A DNA stretch of 52,580 nt. Source: JAXHTY01 sp034189225. Its GTDB lineage: Bacteria > Desulfobacterota > Desulfobacteria > Desulfobacterales > Desulfosudaceae. Positions 1 through 7,818 of this stretch are shown in pieces. The translations under genes were made by a program, and so were the position numbers. The DNA is taken from the NCBI GenBank assembly GCA_034189225.1, contig JAXHVL010000054.1, positions 1-52,580 on the forward strand, read 5' to 3'. The notes under the pieces are model-generated. The model was not told where the DNA came from. It saw only the letters and a program-made list of their open reading frames with translations, and ran no database searches. Each line of letters begins with the position of its first letter. Position 1 is the first letter of the stretch.

Positions 1-13
1 GTTGGGATAATCC

Positions 14-247
14 AAATCGAAATCGGGATCGCTATCGGGATCGAAGAGATATGGCGCTTGGACACGAGAAACTGGATGTCTATCGCCTTTCGATAGGCTA
101 CGTTGCATGGGTTTACGAGAAGGCCGACAGCCTGAACTCGACCGGATGGCCGCGATGCTCAGCCGTCTCGGCGGAAGAGGCTACCAAGTTCGAGAGGATC
201 AAGCGGCCTACAGCGTCGATTCCGATCCCGATAGCGATTTCGATTCC
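14..247. repeat. Complementary arms flanking the decayed four-helix-bundle gene
   Basis: The left arm (about 14-45) and right arm (about 216-247) are reverse complements over 23 bases, interrupted only by a six-base insertion (ggatcg) in the left arm. Both arms are built from repeats of the type ATCGGGATCG. The right arm lies inside the 3' end of the gene, where it would encode an Asp/Ser-rich tail. In 23S rRNA intervening sequences, end-complementarity forms the stem that RNase III cuts; that this copy derives from such an element is inference. Confidence 0.6.
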
Positions 248-268
248 GAAGAAAGAAAATCCCAATAA
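51..268 (+). pseudogene. Four-helix-bundle protein (23S rRNA intervening-sequence family), internally deleted remnant
   Basis: The first 30 or so codons read MALGHEKLDVYRLSIGYVAW, which matches the start of the four-helix-bundle proteins encoded in 23S rRNA intervening sequences and in free chromosomal copies. The usual family length is about 115-130 residues. Here the middle is missing: at about 141-146 the frame changes and the sequence jumps straight to the family's typical C-terminal stretch (MLSRLGGRGYQVREDQAAYS, then an Asp/Ser-rich tail), ending at TAA 266-268. The head and tail are therefore both present but in different frames, so no functional protein can be made. The function of the family is not established. 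The flanking complementary arms are described separately. Confidence 0.7.
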
Positions 269-340
269 ACGGATGCACTGGACGCTCATTCTTCGCGCCA
301 GTGGATCCTGAGCGATCGCCCGCGTCCGTATGCTCACGGC

Positions 341-2068
341 CTATCGTTCATAAACCCGGATCAATTCCCATCCGCCTTGAAAATTCCCGTTTCTGTCAGT
401 ATGAATACTTGCAGGGTTGGCGGTCCCCAGATACAAGCCGGTATCTTCGTCAACGGCAACCGAACGGAAACCATAATTGGTATAATTCCCCAATCCATCA
501 CGGCTCACCCGGACCGCCGCTGAATCGGGAGATGGAAAGCGCCATAAATCCGCCCCGTATTCTTCCTGGCTCGGCGTGTAAAGCCAGGAGATATCCAGAA
601 ACGGAATCGACATGCTCTCACCGTCTATATTGTATCGCTGCAGGTTATCCCAGTCCAGCCAGAGATAGGAATGGTCCATGGTGCCCACGAACAACTGGCC
701 GGCATATTTCGCCATGGTCCAGGTATAGTTATTATAAACGTTGCCAAATCCGGATCTGCCGTATCTGCCGGCGATTCCTCCCATGTTATTGTCACGCCGT
801 GTCCAGTATCCCCGGGAATCCCCCAGGTGAACATAAACGGGCAGCGACCGATTGCCGTAAAGAAGGTCAACCTCTTTTTCCGACTCGAAATTTTTCCCGC
901 GGAACAGAGTGGTTGCCCGCCAGGAGTTGAAATAGGTCTGAATGTATTTGGCCATACCCATATTGTATTCATTGATAAACGTCAGGGCCGCATTGCCTTG
1001 TACATGCATGGTGCCCCAGTACAAATAGTCACCATAGGACGCCATTGCTCCGATACCGTATATAGAGGCATTCAGGGTATCAGGCTCGTATTCGTCGACC
1101 TGCCAGACTTTTTTCCAGGAAGAATAATCATTTCCAGTAAGTCCGCCGGCCGGCACCACCGGACTCATCCAGAGGCCGGCGTTTGCCGAATTTTCACCTC
1201 TGCTGGGCCATGTCCCTACGAATATACGACCTTTATGTGCCGCGATTTCCGAGCCAGCGCCATCCAGGCGGCCGACTTCCACAAAAGAAAACGGCGCGGT
1301 CTTGCTGCCGGTCCACCGCAACACCTTGCCGCCGCCATTTTCGTCGGCCACTGCGGCATACAGAACCCCGTCCAGCACCAGCCATTTCCGGATATTCTGA
1401 TAATCCGTCAGCGTGGCCGACTGGATAAACGCCCCGGTAACAGCATCAAATACGAACATATTGATGCCTTCCCCCAGGGCAACCGGCCCGCTTAAAAATA
1501 CCATGTCGTCAAACGCCACCGCCGAACGCAGGCCGAAAGTGCTTTCCAGCCGGATCTGGTCATCCATCTCGCTGATGGCACCGCTCATGTCCATCAGCAC
1601 CCGGGACTCGATATCATAGGTGTAGATCTTCGGTGGCCGATAATCGGAAAATACATCCGGTATTGATGTTATCATCTCCGTTTCCGGATACAGCCCCTGG
1701 TCATATTCACATAGCCACAGGTCATTCTTATACGCGGAGACATCGCTTACCAACCCACCGTCATTATCTGCGGAATAGGCACTGTATGCCCGGACCAGGC
1801 ACGGCATATTGGCGGCTGTGCCGAACCATAGCTTGTCCCCCGCCCGGGTCAGCCCCCAGAGATATGCCTGGTTGGCCTTAGGGGATTGGTCGAAAGTGCA
1901 GTCAGGCCCCGGAACATACGGGGCGCCGAGGCCGTTGAAACATTCATCCACTTCCGCCCTCGCCACCAGATGGTTATCAAACGAAGGATGATCCCCCATG
2001 CCGAAACCGGGCAAGGCCACTGCCAGGCACAACCCAGCCATAAAGATGCATAGTGATAACTGTCTCAT
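341..2068 (-). CDS. Secreted protein of unknown function, beta-propeller-like
   Basis: This 575-residue protein begins with a clear Sec signal peptide (hydrophobic residues about 5-20, likely cleavage near residue 22-25). The mature part is rich in Gly, Asp, Trp and Tyr and has recurring strand-like segments of the type 'GDYLYWGTM', 'GQLFVGTMD', 'TGLYLGTAN' and 'DKLWFGTA'. Such spaced L/Y-x-x-G-T motifs are typical of beta-propeller blades. Two cysteines near the mature N-terminus (in ECFNG and GPDC) could form a disulfide. A good ribosome site (AAGGAG) precedes the ATG. I recognise no catalytic motif. It lies downstream of the polyketide cluster on the same strand, but a terminator and a palindromic element separate them, so a shared function is not shown. 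It is probably periplasmic, surface-attached or exported. Confidence 0.6.
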   Translation of the reverse strand: MRQLSLCIFMAGLCLAVALPGFGMGDHPSFDNHLVARAEVDECFNGLGAPYVPGPDCTFDQSPKANQAYLWGLTRAGDKLWFGTAANMPCLVRAYSAYSADNDGGLVSDVSAYKNDLWLCEYDQGLYPETEMITSIPDVFSDYRPPKIYTYDIESRVLMDMSGAISEMDDQIRLESTFGLRSAVAFDDMVFLSGPVALGEGINMFVFDAVTGAFIQSATLTDYQNIRKWLVLDGVLYAAVADENGGGKVLRWTGSKTAPFSFVEVGRLDGAGSEIAAHKGRIFVGTWPSRGENSANAGLWMSPVVPAGGLTGNDYSSWKKVWQVDEYEPDTLNASIYGIGAMASYGDYLYWGTMHVQGNAALTFINEYNMGMAKYIQTYFNSWRATTLFRGKNFESEKEVDLLYGNRSLPVYVHLGDSRGYWTRRDNNMGGIAGRYGRSGFGNVYNNYTWTMAKYAGQLFVGTMDHSYLWLDWDNLQRYNIDGESMSIPFLDISWLYTPSQEEYGADLWRFPSPDSAAVRVSRDGLGNYTNYGFRSVAVDEDTGLYLGTANPASIHTDRNGNFQGGWELIRVYER

Positions 2069-2197
2069 CCAAGACTCCTTTTTTAGGGTGTTGTCATTTT
2101 TTGTCGCGGCGTTTACCGAACAACGACATGGTTCCCTCCCCTGATTCCCCGGCCCACTTGATGCAAAGCCGGCGACAATTATCCTTCCATATAATGT

Positions 2198-2349
2198 TAA
2201 CTAGTGCCCATCCATAAATTGCTATTTTGCCCGATTTCTGCGTCAGGCTCAAATTTTAATCCTCAAAATATCCAAAGTATTCCTCCGGTTAAAATTTTCG
2301 CCTTCCTTGAACTCGACCAAAATATCTAATTTCTGGACGGACACTAACT
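2198..2349. repeat. Long imperfect palindrome, MITE-like
   Basis: The ends read TAGTGCCCATCCATAAATT (left) and, on the other strand, TAGTGTCCGTCCAGAAATT (right). Complementarity continues inward through AAATTTTAA/TTAAAATTT to a centre near 2273, so the whole stretch of about 150 bases can fold into one long hairpin. There is no reading frame. It looks like a non-autonomous mobile or dispersed repeat. It accounts for most of the 2069-2501 spacer. Confidence 0.6.
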
Positions 2350-2439
2350 ATACGAATATGGGATATTACACAGAAGAATCGGAAATGTAAAGTTAATTCA
2401 CGGACGACGCCACTGGCCGGAAAAATTATTTGAGAACAC

Positions 2440-2475
2440 ATAAAAGCGCATCGGGCAACACCAAATGCGCTTTCA
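2440..2475 (-). terminator. Rho-independent terminator of the polyketide operon
   Basis: On the minus strand a nine-base stem (AAAGCGCAT with ATGCGCTTT; arms 2465-2473 and 2443-2451) with a 13-base loop is followed by a T-rich tract. It begins about 30 bases after the stop of the acyltransferase gene, so it is a fitting end to the cluster's transcript. Confidence 0.65.
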
Positions 2476-2501
2476 TACGATTTTGTCCTGAGATATTCGG
2501 G

Positions 2502-4019
2502 TCAAATCGCTTCAGCCATTCGTGAATTTTCGATCTTCGCAAGTTCCATATCCAACTTTTTTAAAAGCCTGGCCGTGTTTTCATCCGGCGTCGCATCAGC
2601 AGGTGCCCCGGTGTCATGCAACTCGGGCATGCCATAACCCTCCCAGAGGACTTGCATATTACTGACCAGACCCTGTTTAAACAACTCAGCGGCGGCATTA
2701 AGAAATGCCAGAACGGCGTCTCCTTTTCTCCGGTCCGTGCAAAGGGCCACATGGGGTTTTCCATCAAGCACCTGACTCACCAGGTTGGTGAGCATATCGG
2801 AAGGGCCGATTTCGACAAACAGGCGTATCCCATCCGCATACATCTGTTCGATCTGAGACTGAAAACGAACCGGTTTTTCAATATGGGCCCTCAAGAGTTT
2901 CCGGAAAAGGATTGGATCATTATCCACTTTCCGGCCGAAGAGAAACGAATAAACATCGCAACGGGCAGGCCTGAATTGAAGTCCGCCAAGATAATCGAAA
3001 AACTTGGCCGCAACATCCACGGCCAGGGGGCAATGCGGCGCCGCGGAAATAGGAAGGGGCCGACTGTTGATGCCTTCAGCTTTGAAGACCGCATGGGCCT
3101 TATATACAGCCGCCTTGACGCCCGAAAGAACCGTCTGAGACGGTGTATTGTAGTTGGCCACCCAGACATCTTCAAGTTGATTGTCCGTCAGCACGGCAAG
3201 GGTTTTTTCCGCGGTTTCCGGCACTACGAGAATACAGCCCTGGGTGGCGAGCGGGCAGGCGACCCCCAGTTCGCCGCGGTAACGCGTGGCCTTGATCATA
3301 TCCTCGGCCGAAAAAATGCCAGCCGACCGATAGGCACTGATGTCCCCGAAACTGTGGCCGGCCACGGCATCCGGCTCCAACCCCATTTTTTTAAAAAGAA
3401 CGAAAATGGCCTCACCCACCACCGATATCGCGGGATTGGTCCAGTCCGATCCGGAAAGCCTGAAAAAGGCCGCCTTTGCCGCATCTTCATCAGTAACATC
3501 CCCGGGAAAAACCATCTCTTTTATACTGGAACTGTCAAACCTCATGTCGCCGAGCCGATTCCAGACCCGGTCGGCAGCCGGAAACGCCCTGGCCAGCGGA
3601 CCGCCCATCCCCAGATACTGAGCGCCCTGGCCGGGGAAGAGAAATGCCACTCGACCGGCGGGGGCCCCGATCCCGTAGAACAATCCTGCCGTTGGGAAGG
3701 AAAAGGGAGCATCAGGGTCCCGCATAATCATTTTATACATGGCCGCCAGTTTCTTTTCAAGCTCTCGTTCAGTGTAAGCGGACACTGCAATACGGACCCT
3801 GCCGGATGTTTTTTGCTCATTCAACCGCTGCTGGCTGTCATAAGAAAGCCGTTTGATAAATCCGGAATGTTCCACGGCATTTGCCGTTTTCTTTACCCAT
3901 CCATTGAGGTGCTCAATGACATCTGCTGGGGTCTCCCCGTCTGCCACCACCAGTTCAGGAATATAATATCCTCTGTGTGTCGGCGAACCCGACGCATATT
4001 CCATTTTATCTGCAAGCAT
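2502..4019 (-). CDS. Free-standing acyltransferase of the lipid/polyketide cluster (PfaB-like)
   Basis: This transfers an acyl or malonyl unit from CoA to acyl carrier protein. From the chosen start it has about 505 residues. An N-terminal segment of about 120 residues resembles the linker that normally joins KS and AT. A complete AT domain follows, with an oxyanion-site motif (LFPGQGAQY), a nucleophile elbow (GHSFGD) and a catalytic histidine (in AAPHCPL). The reading frame is open up to 4160, but I choose ATG 4019 because GAGGA lies eight bases upstream; no ribosome site precedes the earlier starts, which overlap the sulfotransferase. It is the last gene of the cluster. PUFA clusters carry a discrete acyltransferase (PfaB) in a similar role. 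Whether it loads malonyl units or off-loads product cannot be told from sequence. Confidence 0.75.
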   Translation of the reverse strand: MLADKMEYASGSPTHRGYYIPELVVADGETPADVIEHLNGWVKKTANAVEHSGFIKRLSYDSQQRLNEQKTSGRVRIAVSAYTERELEKKLAAMYKMIMRDPDAPFSFPTAGLFYGIGAPAGRVAFLFPGQGAQYLGMGGPLARAFPAADRVWNRLGDMRFDSSSIKEMVFPGDVTDEDAAKAAFFRLSGSDWTNPAISVVGEAIFVLFKKMGLEPDAVAGHSFGDISAYRSAGIFSAEDMIKATRYRGELGVACPLATQGCILVVPETAEKTLAVLTDNQLEDVWVANYNTPSQTVLSGVKAAVYKAHAVFKAEGINSRPLPISAAPHCPLAVDVAAKFFDYLGGLQFRPARCDVYSFLFGRKVDNDPILFRKLLRAHIEKPVRFQSQIEQMYADGIRLFVEIGPSDMLTNLVSQVLDGKPHVALCTDRRKGDAVLAFLNAAAELFKQGLVSNMQVLWEGYGMPELHDTGAPADATPDENTARLLKKLDMELAKIENSRMAEAI

Positions 4020-4098
4020 ACTGTCATTCCTCTTTTTGCAATCCGGACCCGTCACATAAGGGTCTGCCAAAAAATAACTGTTACATTCGGTTGCCGCT

Positions 4099-4719
4099 TC
4101 ATGCTCGCCGCTGTCGGTAAAGCTTCGCATCCACGACCTGCGCCATTTTCTCCACATCAATGCCGTTTCCCAGAAACGCCCTCACATTCCGCGCATGGGT
4201 CAACGGGTCCTGCAATATATCGTTAAAATGAACATACATCACATGAAAATGATCCTGCCGCTCAAGCCATTTATAGGTCGCTTTCAGGTAGGATTCATAC
4301 TTGGCGGCCATGATGTGATCGGGTACATCCGATTCAGCGACCGTTCCCCGGCGTTCCAGCATTTTTTTCTGGGATGCGAGGATCTCCGCCATATGTCTTT
4401 GTATGAAGATGACATAATAAAAAATATCTTTCGGCAGCATGGGCAAAAGCGCGGCAATCGCCTTAATAACATTACCTTTTTCATCATAAAGCCATGTATC
4501 GTCTTCATCCAGATGCTTGATCTTCTCAATCTCGTAATACCCGTTGGGATTATCCTCATTGGCCTTGCGAATATTGTCCGTCGCAATGGGCATGCCACCG
4601 GCCGCCAGCATGCGCATCATCATGCTCGTTCCGGAACGCGGCAAGCCGGAAACCAAGGTGATGGATTCGGACACCGACGGGATCTTCGATTGCTCATGTG
4701 GTTGCATATTCGTTTTCAA
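4099..4719 (-). CDS. PAPS-dependent sulfotransferase-fold protein
   Basis: This is predicted to move a sulfuryl group from PAPS to a hydroxyl. It has 206 residues, a short form of the family. Two PAPS-binding elements are visible: the 5'-phosphosulfate loop SGLPRSGTS (residues 24-32), and an Arg108/Ser116 pair in IQRHMAEILAS with the eight-residue spacing typical of the 3'-phosphate site. The start is a TTG at 4719, chosen because a strong GAGGAGG (4726-4732) sits six bases upstream; the next ATG (4707) is 18 bases away. The gene overlaps the end of the alpha/beta hydrolase gene by 26 bases, so the two are probably translationally coupled. The pairing recalls the sulfotransferase-thioesterase termination modules of curacin and Ols-type olefin synthases. 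The acceptor is unknown; a beta-hydroxyacyl-ACP is my inference. Confidence 0.75.
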   Translation of the reverse strand: MKTNMQPHEQSKIPSVSESITLVSGLPRSGTSMMMRMLAAGGMPIATDNIRKANEDNPNGYYEIEKIKHLDEDDTWLYDEKGNVIKAIAALLPMLPKDIFYYVIFIQRHMAEILASQKKMLERRGTVAESDVPDHIMAAKYESYLKATYKWLERQDHFHVMYVHFNDILQDPLTHARNVRAFLGNGIDVEKMAQVVDAKLYRQRRA

Positions 4720-5581
4720 ACTGGTCCTCCTCGGTGGTCACGCTTAACAGAAAATGTCTTACATGTTGGACAAACTGATCGGGCAGCCGGGCCGGGAACA
4801 GGTGACAGGCCTCCGGTACCACCACCCGCCGGCAAGCAGGCATGTTTTCATGCAGATAATCGCAGATGGGGATCAGCGGCGAAAACTGGCCGTACAACGC
4901 CAGCGTGGTCTGCTCGATCTTCTTGATGCAGTCCTCGGTCAACCCTGCAAGCGCCTTAATGTCGGTTTTGATCGTGGTCTCGTCCAGGAGTTTCAGTATC
5001 GGATTGGCCTTAATGGACAGGCCCTTTCGCATGCCGAAATCAACCAGGTCGTTGATGGCCTTGCCTTCTCGCAATTCCTTCAGCCGGTACTCCAGGTAGT
5101 ACATATTAAAACCGTTTAATATCTCGGGCAGCTTGGGATTGATCTCCCGCAGCATGTCTTCCCGCTGTTTCCGGTATGGCCATTTTTCCAGGTCGATTAA
5201 GTGGCGCAACGCCGGTATATTGCCCTCGGCCAGAATCATACCGGCAACGAGATCGGGAAAAAGATGCGCCATATGCAGCGCCACCAGCCCACCCAGGCTG
5301 TGCCCCACCAGAAAGGCATTGGACAAGCCGATGGCCTCCATAAGCCCGCCCAGATCCATGGCCAGATCAAAGGATGTATAGCCGGTTTCCGCAAAACCGC
5401 TGTAACCATGCCCTCGCATGTCATATACGGTCACCCGGAAATCGCCCTTCAGGCCCGCCAGCGCTTTATTGGCGTACCAGAAAGACATGTTGCCGCCCAT
5501 TCCATGGATAAGCACCACATCCTGCCCTTCGCCCTGCTGAAGATAATGATGTTTGATCCCATTCACATTCACAAACGCCAT
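4694..5581 (-). CDS. Alpha/beta hydrolase, candidate decarboxylating thioesterase
   Basis: This 295-residue alpha/beta hydrolase has an HGMGG oxyanion segment (residues 26-30), the nucleophile elbow GHSLGG (Ser95) and a C-terminal histidine (His260, in EACHLFP). The usual acid site after the late strand (LYGQFSP) has Ser where Asp is common. A Glu (Glu119, in LAEGN) occurs after the strand that follows the nucleophile helix, so the triad is probably Ser95-Glu119-His260. As I recall, the curacin CurM thioesterase also uses a Glu at that unusual place. With the overlapping sulfotransferase, this suggests release of a sulfated beta-hydroxyacyl chain as a terminal alkene. A plain thioesterase, or a hydrolase for another ester, is also possible. 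AAAGGAG lies eight bases before the ATG. No signal peptide, so cytoplasmic. Confidence 0.75.
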   Translation of the reverse strand: MAFVNVNGIKHHYLQQGEGQDVVLIHGMGGNMSFWYANKALAGLKGDFRVTVYDMRGHGYSGFAETGYTSFDLAMDLGGLMEAIGLSNAFLVGHSLGGLVALHMAHLFPDLVAGMILAEGNIPALRHLIDLEKWPYRKQREDMLREINPKLPEILNGFNMYYLEYRLKELREGKAINDLVDFGMRKGLSIKANPILKLLDETTIKTDIKALAGLTEDCIKKIEQTTLALYGQFSPLIPICDYLHENMPACRRVVVPEACHLFPARLPDQFVQHVRHFLLSVTTEEDQFENEYATT

Positions 5582-5628
5582 GGCGTCACTCCTTTATTAA
5601 AGTTGATGGTCTTGTAAAACGTCACTTT

Positions 5629-5768
5629 TGGACGGCAAAGTAAAAAGTTCAATATGCGGCGTGTCAAATTCATTCTCGAGGAATCATTTGTAGGGGCGAA
5701 CCCTGTGTTCGCCCCTACAATCTACCTGACATGACAAGAGATGCGCCGCAACGGAGCTATTGGACTTC
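5629..5768. repeat. Palindromic repeat family 1, copy A, interrupted by a second hairpin
   Basis: The left arm starts with GACGGCAAAGTAAAAAGTTC. The right arm (ending in GCTATTGGACTT) is its partial reverse complement. The same two arm types occur at 43293-43424 and 49336-49463. In this copy the centre holds an unrelated perfect hairpin at 5688-5720. Read on the minus strand, the element lies between the phosphodiesterase and hydrolase genes of the polyketide cluster. Confidence 0.6.
5688..5720. repeat. Perfect 14-base hairpin (REP-like)
   Basis: The arms TTGTAGGGGCGAAC (5688-5701) and GTTCGCCCCTACAA (5707-5720) are exact complements around a five-base loop. This GTAGGGGCGAA-type palindrome is a widespread intergenic repeat. 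It sits in the middle of palindromic repeat copy A, as a nested insertion would. Confidence 0.65.
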
Positions 5769-5859
5769 CAAGGAACTCAATCTGTTTACTTATTGTAAAC
5801 ATATCAATTTTATTCAATTTTTCAGTTTATTGCCAGGTTCTTCAGTTTGCCGAAACAAC

Positions 5860-6203
5860 TGAACAGCAACACGTGCCCCGCCCCTTGCAGCGCAGCCGAG
5901 CAGGGGCGGTTTTTTCGGAAGACGCGGGCAGACTGTTTGAGCAGACGAGGTTTAACGTATCTGTACAAAATGTCAGGCGAGTTTCTGCCAGCGCCGAAAA
6001 AACCGCCCCTGCGAGGGAAGCCGAAGGCCAAGCTGCGGGGCGCCCTTTCTTTTGCATACTTTTCTTTGGGCGAGCAAAGAAAAGTATGAATGAATAATTG
6101 GTTGTTTAAAGTAATCACGGTAAAAAAGTCGCCCCAAGCCCACGTTACTTTCTGCAAAAACACCGCAAAGCGGAGTAAGCCGCTTTTTACGAAGCCGTCA
6201 ATC
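5860..6203. repeat. Composite repeat block filling the spacer before the phosphodiesterase gene's end
   Basis: This stretch has no convincing gene. It contains a 19-base perfect inverted repeat (GCAGGGGCGGTTTTTTCGG at 5900-5918, complement at 5994-6012). It also has a 14-base hairpin at 6055-6088 (CATACTTTTCTTTG arms), 29 bases of which recur exactly, inverted, at 52217-52245. At 6180-6202 there is a half copy of family 1 (on the minus strand GACGGCTTCGTAAAAAG) that ends directly at the phosphodiesterase stop codon. The small open frames here follow the repeats and lack ribosome sites. Confidence 0.6.
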
Positions 6204-6204
6204 G

Positions 6205-7818
6205 TTACGAAATGTACCCCAGTCCCTTCATCCGCTTCATAATCAATTCCATATCTTCTTCATCCATCTCCGGCGCATCATCCCCCAGATGATCAGCCTG
6301 AGAGGAGGCGTCACCGATCACAACGGGGTTGGCGGCCAGTGCTTCGGGCGTCATCATTTCCTCGGGCACCCGGCCTTCATAATCTTCCGGTATGGGCAGC
6401 CCCTGGCTGTAAAGCATGGCCGGCGCCACATCCAGAATATTCAGCGGATCAAGCCGGGCACCGGCCTTAATCCCCGGCCCTCTGGCCATGAACACGCCCA
6501 TGGGATAATGCACGCCGATACACTCCTTGCGCGCCTTGATAATTTTATCGGATTTAACGGTGGAGACCAGACCGTTGTCCCACAACCGAAGGGTAAGGTC
6601 CGGGGCCATTTCCGAATCCGTACCGGCGAAGGCCTCCTCACGGGTCCATATCTGTTTCACCACCGGTTCACCGGTTGTGGGGTGATTCACCGCCAGCAGC
6701 TCATCACGGAGCCGGTTCACCACGCGGTCATAGTCCTCTGGCGCAATACCGGTCTTGCTGTTCTTACCCCGGACATTGATGGTAATGCCATTACTGCTGG
6801 GGGTATTTACAAATGCCGTGGTACGCTCCCAGTCCAGCAGATGCCCATGGTTCTTGACCGCATCCATGGATACATCCCCGCCCCCTTCGGTTTCCGTAAC
6901 CGCCCGGTCCGACCAGGTCAGATATCCGCGTTTTTCCAATAATGAATTCAGGTAAAAACAATGTTCACTGGGCCCGAAACCGTGATCAGACACAATAAAT
7001 ACCGTACCGTCCGGTCCGGCAGCCCCGGCCATGCGTTCGATCATAGCGTCAAGCTCCCGGTAATGGGCATGGAGCATAGACTGGATATGGCGGTCTTCCT
7101 CAGACAGGCCATCCTTGTAGCATTCAGGATCCAGGAGCCGGTAAAACACATGCTGCAGGCGGTCAATGCTGTCGAGCACCATGGCATTGAGATGGCACGG
7201 GTCCTGCCCGGCAAGATAGGTCATGACTTTTACCCACTGATCATCCTTGTAGGTATGGTACTTGATCCATTCTTCGGATTCTTCCCGGGAACATCCCGCC
7301 ACCACCTTTTCCTCCAGCCCGAAATCGTGGGCGATGATCTTGAGGTCAAAACCGGGGATGGTCTTCAACGTGTCCATCAGGTCCCCGGGATGACAGGAAT
7401 GGCGAAGATGCCGCCAGGTCACAAATCCCGGTATACTGTAACCGGAGATGGGGATGGGCGGCGACATCACTGGAAAATTCAGGCAGACGGACGATCGTCC
7501 GTTGCGTGTCATCAGTGACCACACGGTTTCACACTTCAACTGCTTGGTGCTGACAAACCGAAGAAAGCGGCTTCCCGGCGACTCTGGCCGGAAAAAATCC
7601 AGAATGCCATGGGATGAGGGACTCCGGCCTGTCATGATGGTGGTCCAGGCCGGTGGCGTAATCGGCGGAATGGTCGATGCAAGCTCGGCTCGCGCCCCTT
7701 CGGCCACAAACCTGCTCAGATACGGCATATGCCCGGCTTCCATGAGCGGATACAATATGGAATATGTGGCCCCGTCAAGTCCGATCACCATGGTTGTGGC
7801 TTGTTGATGTGCCATCAT
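6205..7818 (-). CDS. Alkaline-phosphatase-superfamily phosphodiesterase/phosphohydrolase
   Basis: This 537-residue protein belongs to the type I phosphodiesterase/nucleotide pyrophosphatase branch of the alkaline phosphatase superfamily. All expected two-metal ligands can be placed: Asp15 (GLDGAT), the Thr54 nucleophile (ITPPAW), Asp219 and His223 (DSIDRLQH), Asp278 and His279 (SDHGFG), and His437 (GVHYPMG). The TGRSPSSHG motif follows the nucleophile. It lacks the Cys/Ser-x-Pro-x-Arg signature of sulfatases, so a phospho-substrate is more likely. There is no signal peptide, so it is probably cytoplasmic. Its ATG overlaps the ACP stop codon by four bases (ATGA), which binds it to the synthase operon. 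Its role is unknown; removing a phosphate from a lipid intermediate or a phosphopantetheine species are possibilities I cannot separate. Confidence 0.75.
   Translation of the reverse strand: MMAHQQATTMVIGLDGATYSILYPLMEAGHMPYLSRFVAEGARAELASTIPPITPPAWTTIMTGRSPSSHGILDFFRPESPGSRFLRFVSTKQLKCETVWSLMTRNGRSSVCLNFPVMSPPIPISGYSIPGFVTWRHLRHSCHPGDLMDTLKTIPGFDLKIIAHDFGLEEKVVAGCSREESEEWIKYHTYKDDQWVKVMTYLAGQDPCHLNAMVLDSIDRLQHVFYRLLDPECYKDGLSEEDRHIQSMLHAHYRELDAMIERMAGAAGPDGTVFIVSDHGFGPSEHCFYLNSLLEKRGYLTWSDRAVTETEGGGDVSMDAVKNHGHLLDWERTTAFVNTPSSNGITINVRGKNSKTGIAPEDYDRVVNRLRDELLAVNHPTTGEPVVKQIWTREEAFAGTDSEMAPDLTLRLWDNGLVSTVKSDKIIKARKECIGVHYPMGVFMARGPGIKAGARLDPLNILDVAPAMLYSQGLPIPEDYEGRVPEEMMTPEALAANPVVIGDASSQADHLGDDAPEMDEEDMELIMKRMKGLGYIS

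Noticed and set aside
4020..4160. Earlier start for the acyltransferase at 4160 or 4130
   Set aside because: No ribosome site and overlap with the sulfotransferase; ATG 4019 has GAGGA at good spacing. The shared PYVxGPDC motif is kept as an open point.
2616..4226. Plus-strand open frame of 536 codons opposite the acyltransferase
   Set aside because: It runs against a gene with intact AT motifs, has no domain pattern or ribosome site, and arises from codon bias of the true gene.
5741..6163. Small open frames of 70-118 codons in the repeat block
   Set aside because: They follow the inverted repeats, lie on both strands and lack ribosome sites. Similar frames ending in SLGEQRKV recur wherever the repeat occurs (also at 52218).
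6205..7818. Calling the phosphodiesterase a sulfatase that would partner the sulfotransferase
   Set aside because: It lacks the Cys/Ser-x-Pro-x-Arg formylglycine signature and has a Thr nucleophile.
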